Shown here: positions 1 to 6,643 of the stretch, piece after piece | Numbering within the stretch: position 1 is the first letter of the stretch | Layout: each line of letters opens with the position of its first letter | Assembly: GCA_009712615.1 (NCBI GenBank) | Contig: WASR01000147.1 | Coordinates: 1 to 8,704, forward strand | DNA length: 8,704 nucleotides | Direction: 5' to 3' | Source: Methanobacterium sp. | Lineage (GTDB): Archaea > Methanobacteriota > Methanobacteria > Methanobacteriales > Methanobacteriaceae | The notes under the pieces: model-generated | The model's database searches: none | Told to the model about the DNA's origin: nothing | Seen by the model: the letters and a program-made list of their open reading frames with translations, nothing else | Translations under genes and position numbers: made by a program

Positions 1-1
1 A

Positions 2-796
2 ATCTATATTATTGCATTAATAATCACTGGGGCCATGGTAGGATTTGCATCAGGACTTCTGGGTGTTGGTGGCGGTTTTATTATGGTTCCAGTCCAATTT
101 TTTCTTTTAACTTCCATCGGAGTGGATCCTACCATTGCAATCCGGGTGGCGTTTGGAACTAGTCTGGCAGTCATTCTTCCAACAGCAATCAGCGGAACAA
201 TTGGCCATAAAAAGAGAAACGCAGTCCTGATCCGCCCCACAATTCTCATGGGAATTTCTGGAGTGTTAGCTTCCTTTGCCGGTGGAACACTGGCCACAAA
301 CGTACCTGGAGAATACCTGAAAGTAGCATTTGGGGTTTTAGTATTTTTAGCTGCTATATGGATGCTAATTGCAAAATATCCTGATAAAGATGTAAAACCC
401 AAAGAAGGATTTATTCCATACATTCTAATAGGATTATTTGCAGGCAGTTTATCAGGACTCCTGGGAATTGGTGGTGGAATTGTCCTGGTACCAATACTCG
501 TATTTTTAATGAACTTCAACCTTCGAACAGCCATAGGCACATCCACAGCAGTTTTAGTATTTACAGCAATAGGTGGAGTGATATCGTACATCATAAATGG
601 TATAAATGTGCCAGGTATTCCTCCATATTCCATAGGATACATAAATCTTGTTCAACTTGTTTTACTTGCATGTATCAGCACCCCGGTGGCACAACTAGGG
701 GTAAGAGTATCCCACAAAATTCCTGAAAAACAATTGAAATATATTTACATCTTGGTGATGATTTATATCTCACTAAAAATGGTGGGGTTAGTATAG
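2..796 (+). CDS. TauE/SafE family membrane permease, 5' end cut by window
   Basis: This is a polytopic membrane protein of the TauE/SafE (DUF81) family, whose members are proposed to move sulfite, sulfoacetate or related organic anions across the cytoplasmic membrane. The reading frame is open to base 2, so the ATG at 35 is probably internal. The 264 visible residues are near the usual family length of about 250-270, so only a few residues are missing. Numbering from the first visible codon, the family's internal duplication is plain: a glycine-rich helix SGLLGVGGGFIMVP at 17-30 recurs as SGLLGIGGGIVLVP at about 151-164, and AFGTSLAV at 50-57 recurs as AIGTSTAV at 177-184. Hydrophobic segments are compatible with seven or eight helices. 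The substrate cannot be read from the sequence. The gene converges with the HEAT/TPR gene, 35 bases between stop codons. Confidence 0.9.
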   Translation: MYIIALIITGAMVGFASGLLGVGGGFIMVPVQFFLLTSIGVDPTIAIRVAFGTSLAVILPTAISGTIGHKKRNAVLIRPTILMGISGVLASFAGGTLATNVPGEYLKVAFGVLVFLAAIWMLIAKYPDKDVKPKEGFIPYILIGLFAGSLSGLLGIGGGIVLVPILVFLMNFNLRTAIGTSTAVLVFTAIGGVISYIINGINVPGIPPYSIGYINLVQLVLLACISTPVAQLGVRVSHKIPEKQLKYIYILVMIYISLKMVGLV

Positions 797-846
797 AGAT
801 AGTGAAAAAAATATAGAGAAATTAATTTATTCTATTTACTATCTCT
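795..846. terminator. Inverted repeat across convergent gene ends, possible shared terminator
   Basis: Bases 795-806 pair with 835-846 to give a 12-bp stem with one G-T wobble and a 28-base AT-rich loop. The stem contains the end of the permease stop codon on one side and final codons of the HEAT/TPR gene on the other. The loop holds a 10-base self-complementary stretch (819-828). Archaeal termination relies mainly on oligo-T, so the hairpin may act in 3'-end stability rather than in termination itself. Function is inferred. Confidence 0.4.
805..811 (-). terminator. Oligo-T terminator for the HEAT/TPR gene
   Basis: Seven A residues on the plus strand read as T7 on the minus strand, 21 bases after the HEAT/TPR stop codon. 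Archaeal RNA polymerase terminates at such short U-tracts without needing a hairpin, so this is the likely 3' end of that transcript. Confidence 0.5.
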
Positions 847-2892
847 GTTTAGGAGGTTCATAATCCTTGAGAGAGGCGGTGTTGGGTCTGAAGTTTCCCA
901 ATCAGCTGAAGAAGCTAACTCCAAGTAGTTATTTAATTTTTCAAGGGATAATGGCCTATTTTTCAAGAATTTCAGTGTTTCAACAGCCAAATCCTCTGTT
1001 TTATAGCAAGGATTTAATTCTTTAGCCCTTTCATAGCATAACTTGGCTTCTGGAACTCTATCCATCTCAAAGAATAGTAATCCTACAGCTATCCACAATT
1101 CTGGATAATCATGATCTAAAAGCAGAATCTGATTGTAGCATGCTGCAGCCTTCTGGAATCTTCCCATGGTGAAATATATCAAACCCATGTTTTTCCAAGC
1201 ATCCACAAAATCAGGATATACATAAAGTGCTTTATCGTAGTAGGACAAAGCTTTATCAGTCTTTGAAATATCGAAGTAAAGATTTCCTAAATTGAATGAT
1301 GTGTAAGCATAATCCATATCTTGCATTTCAAAAGGTAAAATAGATTCCTCGACATTTTTTGCCAGTAATTTGTTTTCGAATTCTGTTATTTCCATTTGTT
1401 TTTGTGTTTTTTGGATTTCTTGTTCTAGGTTTTGGTGTTTGATATTTTGTTGTTTCAAGAGTTTTTGTAGGTCATCGATGTGATCTTGGGGTTCTGGATA
1501 TATTTTGATCATGGTTTCTATGTACTGGTTCAGGTTTTCGGGTTTTTGTGCCATGATCTTCGCTTCAAACTCCAAATATTCCTGGTTCTGTATTTCCTTC
1601 TGAATAAGCCAGAGCAAGTCTGTATCAGAAAATTCCAGGCCCCTATATGAAAGTAAAATTTTGAAGTTAATGATATCTCCAGATTCGTAATGACTGCGGG
1701 ATTTGTCCACAAATTTCTCTATATATTCATACTTGCCATTCTTGATCATTTGAAGTTTATTCTCTTCCAATTCTTTCTTCCTAAATTCTTTCAGTATGGT
1801 TGGAGAATTTTTTTTATCCATATCCATGGCTTCTTCAGCCATCAGTTTGTTTTCGAATTCTGTTATTTCCATTTGTTTTTGTGTTTTTTGGATTTCTTGT
1901 TCTAGGTTTTGGTGTTTGATATTTTGTTGTTTCAAGAGTTTTTGTAGGTCATCGATGTGATCTTGGGGTTCTGGATATATTTTGATCATGGTTTCTATGT
2001 ACTGGTTCAGGTTTTCGGGTTTTTGTGCCAGGATTTTGGCTTCAAATTCAAAATATTCTTGATTCTCAATTTCTGCCTGAATAAGCCATGTAACTTCTTC
2101 TTCAGTGAATTCTAGTCCTTTATCTTCCAAGAGATTTCTCAGTTTCTTTATGTCAACAAATTCATAGTCGTATCTTGATCTGTTGTTAAAACCATCAAGA
2201 TAGTTGTACCTCGAATTTTTAACAAAATTTTCCAAGTAAACATAAGAAACACTGGATTCAAGTTCCATAGATTTTAATTCAAAATCTGATTTTTCCTTTG
2301 AAACATCTTCATCCACTATTCCATCATTCAATTCCTCATCAGAATCAACATATTCTGTATTGTTTTTTGTTTCAGGTTCAGATACTTTAAATTCTCTTAA
2401 ACGATTCAGGGATAGTATTGCATTTTCCTTTAGTTTTTGATCCTCACTTTTTAGGTCTTGGACTAGTGGATCAACTGCGATTCTTCCGAGTGCAGTTATT
2501 GCAACTTCCTGTATAATCTTTTCCTTATCATGCAGGGTCATGATAATGGGCTCAGTTGCCTGTGGATCTCCAATTTTTCCTAGGGCTTCGATTGCACGGG
2601 ATCTAATGCTACTATTGGGATTGTTGAGTGTTTGTATGAGGGCGGGAACTGCTTTTTTGTCTTGTATTCTTCCGAGGGCTGTGATTGCTTCTTCCTGAAT
2701 AGTTTTATCAGGGTCTTGGAGTTTTTGTATCAATGGTTCTGTTGCCCTAACATCCCCAATCCTTTCTAAAGCTAAAACAGCTTCTCTTCGTACATTTTCA
2801 GAATCATCATTCAAAGCATGTATTAATCCTTCAACATCCGCATTATCTTCCATCTCTTCAATTCTGGTTCTCAAGAGATTGAACACCCTCAT
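832..2892 (-). CDS. HEAT-repeat / duplicated coiled-coil domain / TPR protein, 686 aa
   Basis: A probably cytoplasmic scaffold-type protein with no signal peptide, membrane segment or catalytic motif that I can see. Five HEAT (PBS-lyase-like) repeats occupy residues 19-49, 50-80, 81-111, 112-138 and 139-169, with signatures such as AITALGRI and AIEALGKIGDP. An acidic linker (about 180-212) follows. Then come two copies of an unrecognised domain (about 217-358 and 388-514), sharing WLIQ-x-EI-x-NQEY-x-EFEAK and a Gln/Lys-rich probable coiled coil. Three TPRs lie at about 527-560, 561-594 and 595-628. HEAT and TPR solenoids usually bind proteins, so an assembly or adaptor role is inferred; the partner is unknown. 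I chose ATG at 2892 because GGTGAT lies three bases upstream; an in-frame TTG at 2916 would add eight residues but lacks such a site. Part of the duplicated domain is identical at DNA level. Confidence 0.88.
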   Translation of the reverse strand: MRVFNLLRTRIEEMEDNADVEGLIHALNDDSENVRREAVLALERIGDVRATEPLIQKLQDPDKTIQEEAITALGRIQDKKAVPALIQTLNNPNSSIRSRAIEALGKIGDPQATEPIIMTLHDKEKIIQEVAITALGRIAVDPLVQDLKSEDQKLKENAILSLNRLREFKVSEPETKNNTEYVDSDEELNDGIVDEDVSKEKSDFELKSMELESSVSYVYLENFVKNSRYNYLDGFNNRSRYDYEFVDIKKLRNLLEDKGLEFTEEEVTWLIQAEIENQEYFEFEAKILAQKPENLNQYIETMIKIYPEPQDHIDDLQKLLKQQNIKHQNLEQEIQKTQKQMEITEFENKLMAEEAMDMDKKNSPTILKEFRKKELEENKLQMIKNGKYEYIEKFVDKSRSHYESGDIINFKILLSYRGLEFSDTDLLWLIQKEIQNQEYLEFEAKIMAQKPENLNQYIETMIKIYPEPQDHIDDLQKLLKQQNIKHQNLEQEIQKTQKQMEITEFENKLLAKNVEESILPFEMQDMDYAYTSFNLGNLYFDISKTDKALSYYDKALYVYPDFVDAWKNMGLIYFTMGRFQKAAACYNQILLLDHDYPELWIAVGLLFFEMDRVPEAKLCYERAKELNPCYKTEDLAVETLKFLKNRPLSLEKLNNYLELASSADWETSDPTPPLSRIMNLLNRDSK
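1369..1553 (-). repeat. 185-bp perfect direct repeat, copy in second domain unit
   Basis: Every base of 1369-1553 matches 1846-2030, at an offset of 477 bases (159 codons), so both copies are in the same frame. It covers protein residues 447 (second codon base) to 508. The copies differ at once on both sides: base 1368 is A against G at 1845, and 1554 is T against G at 2031. It encodes the stretch after EFEAKI through the Gln/Lys-rich coil to FENK. Confidence 0.97.
1846..2030 (-). repeat. 185-bp perfect direct repeat, copy in first domain unit
   Basis: Identical to 1369-1553 without mismatch. It covers protein residues 288 (second codon base) to 349. The next residue is leucine in both copies but is coded CTG here and TTA in the other, so the identity stops at the DNA level while the protein similarity continues. 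This contrast marks the copies as recently homogenised rather than merely conserved. Confidence 0.97.
2386..2838 (-). repeat. Tandem HEAT-coding repeats, 93-bp period
   Basis: Five degenerate units of 31 codons encode the HEAT array at protein residues 19-169. Each has the pattern 'A/D-T/V-E/x-P-L-I-x-x-L ... I-x-x-x-A-I-x-A-L-G-x-I-G-D'. The fourth unit is four codons short: ALGRI runs straight into AVDPLVQDL, without the usual GD-x-x turn. Confidence 0.85.
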
Positions 2893-2895
2893 AAA

Positions 2896-2901
2896 ATCAC
2901 C
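2896..2901 (-). promoter_or_regulatory. Ribosome binding site of the HEAT/TPR gene
   Basis: GGTGAT on the minus strand lies three bases before the ATG at 2892. It matches the archaeal 16S 3'-end complement AGGAGGTGATC. It decides the start in favour of ATG at 2892 over the in-frame TTG at 2916. Confidence 0.75.
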
Positions 2902-2961
2902 GCCATTAATACCCAAACCCCATATTATTTTTACGCTTCGATCCTTCTATGTCTTTTAACT

Positions 2962-2975
2962 AGATATAAATATCT
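2962..2975 (-). promoter_or_regulatory. TATA box of the HEAT/TPR gene, embedded in a palindrome
   Basis: On the minus strand this reads AGATATTTATATCT, which contains the TATA-like ATTTATAT. It is symmetric: 6-base arms around a 2-base centre. A transcription start about 25 bases downstream would fall near 2943, giving a leader of about 50 bases. It lies within the 105-base gap after the U32 stop, so the gene probably has its own promoter, although read-through from U32 remains possible. Confidence 0.5.
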
Positions 2976-2997
2976 CTGAAGAAACTGTAAGCAGTTA

Positions 2998-5658
2998 TTA
3001 TTGAACATCTTTAACTCCCTTCAAATAGTTTCCAGTTGTTATGCCTCCTGTGGAAATAGTTTTTATTCGGGATTTAAATTGTTTAAGCATTTTATTTGAA
3101 TCGTTTCCAGACAAGACATGATTCAACTGGGCATTATACACCAAACTCATATCCTTAGAATATTCGTATCCTTTAGTTCTCATGTCTATTATAAGGCCAT
3201 TAATGCCCATATCTACCAATTCATTGACATGATCAATTAAACAAAGCTCAACTGAATTAAGAATGTGTGTATTTCCATTTAAATCAATTTTAACCGGAAA
3301 AATATGGTTTTTTTCGTCTTCAATACCCCAAAAATCACTATCTTCGTAGGCTAACTTTTCAGGGACTAACTCCATGAGGCAGTCTCGAGATACCAGTGCA
3401 TCCAAATTTCCCTGCACAACCATATCTATATGATTTTCAATACCCTGAACTCGGGATCCACCAACCAGATTTTTCAAATCCTTCCTCGAAAGTTCTGGAG
3501 AAACTGTGATCACGCCATATTTTTTTGAAAGGTCCATTAAAGTTTCTCTGTTCCACACATTAAAACCTCCAGAGCAAGATAAACTAACTCCTTCCATGGA
3601 TTTCAATGATTCACCAGCACCATTACCATCCACCATGATTGATTTGATTTCAGGAAGCGATCCTAAAACTTCTAAGAATTCGTGTATTAAATTGTCATGG
3701 GTTATCTGAGGCCACTTCCAGATAAATTCAGCTCCGAATTTTTGGCAAAGCTTATGAGCCTGCATTAACTGGGAGGATATCTGATTTTTTGCATCTTCTG
3801 AAATAGTCGATGATTTTGAAGCACAGTTCATCAAATTACTATCGATATCAGGCTCGAAGTATGCCCGTTTGACTCCACCTTCCAAGGCCCCATTCAAACT
3901 GTCAAGAGAATCTACATAGGCACCAATCACACAAGAGTGGCTTGACACAAATTTAGATGGAGATCCTGTGTTGTGTAATTTTTTAATATTCTTTTTAATC
4001 CTACTATCAACCTTCAAAACCTCTCTTTCGTCTGGTTTAAAGGTTTTCATTAGTTCAGTTTCTGCAGCTTCAAAAAAGTCTCTACGAACTTTATTAAGAT
4101 TGCCTATTGGCGTAAAGAGGGTTTCAGGGATATTAATGACTAGTTTAGTCACCTTAAAATTTGTATTTCCAGTTTTATTCAACTGATCAGCGATTTTGCC
4201 CGCTGTTAATGGTTTATTAATAGCATTTTCCATTTTAAAATCTGAAATCATTGTTAAACAGTGTTTATGTCCATCCAAACCTGGAAATCTCCCCTCAATT
4301 TTTAAAGCCATGTCGATATCCATTGAAACCACCATTTCCATGGAAATGTTTGGACTTTTAACATTTTTAATAATCTCCGATGATTCACGGTTTAAAGTTA
4401 AAGAACGAGTCAAATAAAGCATAGAATTTTTGTGCAATGGTTTTTTGGCCTTAAATCGCAATATATTTCCCTTGTAAATGGGTTCTTCCTCTATAGCCAT
4501 TCCAACTGGGGCACCAGCCCTACTCGTACCTTCTTTAACATACTCTTCGGTTTGAATAATAGGGTCTGGCATTCTAAATACCACTCCGTCCCCTTTCCCA
4601 ATTTTAAATCGATTTTTAAGTTTAATGGTCACAATTTTGGTTTTGTTGTTGTAACCCACAACATCTCCAATGTAAAGTCCCCTGTTTCCAGGTGCATCAC
4701 GACCCATAATCGTTTTCCCCTCAGATTTTAGGAGAAATCCCGAACTAAATCCCCTGTTGAATGCTAACATGAGTTTAGATAAGTTCTCATTATTTGAACT
4801 CCATTTCCCAGATTTCAAAGAATCAAGAGCTTTTCTGTAGATGCTAATTACAATTGCTACGTACTCTTCGGATCTCATTCTACCCTCAATTTTCAATGAG
4901 TTTATATTGGATCCAACAATTTTTTCCAACTGGCTGTAAACACAGAGATCCTGGGTGGATAACAGAAATTTGTCCATAATATCAGTTCCACGAGTTTTAA
5001 TGGACCGTCCATATTCATCCTTTTTTCCACTGACCAATTTGTAAGCCTTTCTACAGGGCTGCGCACAAACCCCTCTGTTACCACTTCTGCCCCCAATAAA
5101 AGAAGATAATAAGCACTGGCCAGAGTAGGAGTAGCAAAGTGCTCCGTGTCCAAATATTTCAATTTCCAATTCATTTTCAGAAGCAATTTCAACAATAGCT
5201 TTAACTTCACTGATTTTTAGTTCTCTAGCCAGCACAATCCTTTTAAAACCAAAATCTCCCGCCCATTTTACTCCGGCACTATTATGAATGGTTAGCTGTG
5301 TCGATGCATGCAACTTCATCTCTGGGATGAGTTCCCTGATCAATCTTGCAAGACCCAAGTCCTGGACAATGACTGCATCTGCACCATTTTTATAAAGCCA
5401 AAAAATGTATTCAATGGCAGGTTCCAGTTGAAAATCCTTCATAAGCGTGTTAACAGTAATATAAACCTTAACACCACGGAGTTTGGCAAATTTCAGACCT
5501 TCCTTCATCTCTTCATTAGTGAAGTTGGATGCAAATCTCCTAGCACCAAATTTCTTGCCAGAAATATAAACAGCATCTGCTCCAGCATTAACCGCGGCTA
5601 TTAACGAATTTAATGAACCTGCAGGGGCCAGTAATTCGGGTATCTCTTTTATAACCAT
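2998..5658 (-). CDS. U32 family protein (peptidase U32 / RNA hydroxylase-like), 886 aa
   Basis: A complete U32 protein. Residues 1-270 form the core: ELLAPAGS near 8-15, NAGADAVYI at 24-32, and the U32 signature at about 167-185, where E167-x-F-x2-G-A-L-C175 and G-Q-C182-L-L-S are intact. GVCAQPC (C198, C202), DLC239 and KIEGRMRSEEYV at 256-267 follow. These cysteines fit the iron-sulfur ligands known in the family. Although named peptidases, characterised members are hydroxylation enzymes: RlhA on 23S rRNA, TrhP on tRNA U34 and UbiU/UbiV on quinone. RNA hydroxylation is therefore my preferred inference, but the substrate is unproven. The middle (about 325-430) looks like the insert and beta-barrel region of longer members; 570-886 resembles a second U32-like half ending in STGGITTGNYLKGV. 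At 886 residues it is longer than E. coli RlhA (about 650). ATG at 5658 has AGGATC two bases upstream. Confidence 0.9.
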   Translation of the reverse strand: MVIKEIPELLAPAGSLNSLIAAVNAGADAVYISGKKFGARRFASNFTNEEMKEGLKFAKLRGVKVYITVNTLMKDFQLEPAIEYIFWLYKNGADAVIVQDLGLARLIRELIPEMKLHASTQLTIHNSAGVKWAGDFGFKRIVLARELKISEVKAIVEIASENELEIEIFGHGALCYSYSGQCLLSSFIGGRSGNRGVCAQPCRKAYKLVSGKKDEYGRSIKTRGTDIMDKFLLSTQDLCVYSQLEKIVGSNINSLKIEGRMRSEEYVAIVISIYRKALDSLKSGKWSSNNENLSKLMLAFNRGFSSGFLLKSEGKTIMGRDAPGNRGLYIGDVVGYNNKTKIVTIKLKNRFKIGKGDGVVFRMPDPIIQTEEYVKEGTSRAGAPVGMAIEEEPIYKGNILRFKAKKPLHKNSMLYLTRSLTLNRESSEIIKNVKSPNISMEMVVSMDIDMALKIEGRFPGLDGHKHCLTMISDFKMENAINKPLTAGKIADQLNKTGNTNFKVTKLVINIPETLFTPIGNLNKVRRDFFEAAETELMKTFKPDEREVLKVDSRIKKNIKKLHNTGSPSKFVSSHSCVIGAYVDSLDSLNGALEGGVKRAYFEPDIDSNLMNCASKSSTISEDAKNQISSQLMQAHKLCQKFGAEFIWKWPQITHDNLIHEFLEVLGSLPEIKSIMVDGNGAGESLKSMEGVSLSCSGGFNVWNRETLMDLSKKYGVITVSPELSRKDLKNLVGGSRVQGIENHIDMVVQGNLDALVSRDCLMELVPEKLAYEDSDFWGIEDEKNHIFPVKIDLNGNTHILNSVELCLIDHVNELVDMGINGLIIDMRTKGYEYSKDMSLVYNAQLNHVLSGNDSNKMLKQFKSRIKTISTGGITTGNYLKGVKDVQ

Positions 5659-5678
5659 ATGATCCTTTCCTCTATTTC

Positions 5679-5686
5679 TATATAAA
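5679..5686 (-). promoter_or_regulatory. TATA box candidate for the U32 gene
   Basis: Minus strand TTTATATA is an exact archaeal TATA-box type sequence. Its centre is about 25 bases from the U32 ATG, so a start at the usual distance would give an almost leaderless mRNA. A BRE-like A-rich stretch directly upstream is not obvious. Confidence 0.5.
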
Positions 5687-5778
5687 CTGCCGATCCTTAA
5701 AATTTATTGGATTGTTTACCAAAAATGCATAATGATAAAAGCAGGGTTCAACAACAGAATAAAAATAGCAGAAGAAAT

Positions 5779-5782
5779 GGTG
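5779..5782 (+). promoter_or_regulatory. Ribosome binding site of the UbiA gene
   Basis: GGTG six bases before the ATG at 5789. An in-frame TAA at 5783-5785 excludes any longer start, so the ATG is well fixed. Confidence 0.65.
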
Positions 5783-5788
5783 TAAATA

Positions 5789-6631
5789 ATGAATGCATAT
5801 TTAGAAATTTTAAGACCTTTCAACGCCCTAATGGGAGTTGTAGCAGTATTACTCGTGGCATTAATCAGTGGAAACTTCACTATGGCTGTGATTGTGGCAT
5901 GTGTCATTGTTTTCATATTCACAGGTGCTGGAAATGCCATCAATGATTACTTCGATCATAAAATTGATGCCATAAACAAACCAGAAAGACCAATACCTTC
6001 GGGCAGAATATCTTTAAAAACAGCATTAATTTATTCTGTCTCTCTGTTTGTACTATCCAGCATAATGGCATTTATTATAGGAATTATACCCGGATTAATC
6101 GTTGTCTTAAGCGCAATTCTCATGTACCTTTATGCTAAAAGACTTAAAACTTCATGTTTAATTGGAAATTTGAGTATCGCATTTCTAACTGGATTATGTT
6201 TTGTTTTTGGAGGAGTTGTTCTAAATGCAGTGGAACTATCAATTATACTAGGGGTGTACGCATTTTTAATGACCATGGCAAGGGAAATAGTGAAGGACAT
6301 GGAGGATGTTGAGGGGGACAGTGTTGAAGGGGCTTCAACATTTCCCATCAAGCATGGCATGCGAAAATCTTCCATACTGGCAGCATCGTTCATGTTAATT
6401 GCCAGCTTAACAAGCCCAATCCTTTACTTCATCGGAATTTTCAATATCATCTTCCTCATAGTGATGTTGTTCGCAATTTATCTATTCCTGTCATGTGCAA
6501 TCTCAATACTAAGGGATCAATCTGTTGAAAACACCAGGAAGGTTTCTAAACAAATTAAAATAGGAATGGGGATAGTATTCTTGGCATTTGCTTTAGGTTC
6601 ACCCATTGTAACGAATCTGCTTCATATCTGA
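5789..6631 (+). CDS. UbiA prenyltransferase, probable digeranylgeranylglyceryl phosphate synthase
   Basis: A 280-residue integral membrane prenyltransferase. Archaeal UbiA proteins of this type add the second geranylgeranyl chain to geranylgeranylglyceryl phosphate (EC 2.5.1.42), making the diether core of archaeal lipids. Both aspartate-rich motifs that bind Mg-diphosphate are intact: N52-D53-x2-D56-x3-D60 (in NAINDYFDHKID) and D170-x2-D173-x3-D177 (in REIVKDMEDVEGD). The N-terminal LEILRPFNALMG and the RPIPSGRIS loop at 67-75 are typical. Hydrophobic segments fit the eight to nine helices of the family, and length is normal. The gene leads an operon: TrmO starts 12 bases after its stop. Other UbiA substrates (quinone or heme precursors) are less likely in an archaeon of this kind, but cannot be excluded from sequence alone. 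Confidence 0.88.
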   Translation: MNAYLEILRPFNALMGVVAVLLVALISGNFTMAVIVACVIVFIFTGAGNAINDYFDHKIDAINKPERPIPSGRISLKTALIYSVSLFVLSSIMAFIIGIIPGLIVVLSAILMYLYAKRLKTSCLIGNLSIAFLTGLCFVFGGVVLNAVELSIILGVYAFLMTMAREIVKDMEDVEGDSVEGASTFPIKHGMRKSSILAASFMLIASLTSPILYFIGIFNIIFLIVMLFAIYLFLSCAISILRDQSVENTRKVSKQIKIGMGIVFLAFALGSPIVTNLLHI

Positions 6632-6636
6632 AGGTG
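6632..6636 (+). promoter_or_regulatory. Ribosome binding site of trmO
   Basis: AGGTG directly follows the UbiA stop codon and sits seven bases before the trmO ATG at 6644. The placement supports translation of both genes from one mRNA. Confidence 0.7.
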
Positions 6637-6643
6637 TAAGAAT

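Larger units (their letters stand above)
5659..5788. promoter_or_regulatory. Divergent promoter region between U32 and UbiA genes
   Basis: These 130 AT-rich bases separate two oppositely transcribed genes, so at least two promoters must lie here unless transcripts start elsewhere. An AT block at 5699-5709 could act as a TATA-like element in either direction. I see no strong palindrome suggesting an operator. A 17-codon frame (5732-5785) precedes UbiA but has no clear ribosome binding site. Confidence 0.55.

Noticed and set aside
4..642. A 212-codon open frame on the minus strand opposite the permease gene
   Set aside because: It is fully antisense to a clear TauE/SafE gene, its product is proline and isoleucine rich with no recognisable domain, and it has no supporting ribosome site. 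It is a shadow frame.
755..800. A GGTGATGA element in the permease gene resembling the C box of an archaeal C/D guide RNA
   Set aside because: No D box (CTGA) follows at a suitable distance, and the element is explained by coding sequence.
2893..2916. Eight-residue N-terminal extension of the HEAT/TPR protein from a TTG
   Set aside because: The extension overlaps the GGTGAT ribosome site, which is correctly spaced for the ATG at 2892.
2983..2996. Small hairpin AACTG-TAAG-CAGTT after the U32 stop codon
   Set aside because: The stem is only five base pairs and no T-tract follows on the minus strand, so a terminator call is not supported.
4902..5210. A 102-codon minus-strand frame inside the U32 gene
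   Set aside because: It overlaps the conserved U32 signature region in another frame, and the product resembles no known protein. The U32 frame explains the sequence.
5732..5785. A 17-codon frame just upstream of, and in the same frame as, the UbiA gene (possible leader peptide)
   Set aside because: It has no Shine-Dalgarno element, no run of a regulatory amino acid and no hairpin typical of attenuation. Its last codons supply the UbiA ribosome site by chance. Kept only as a remark.
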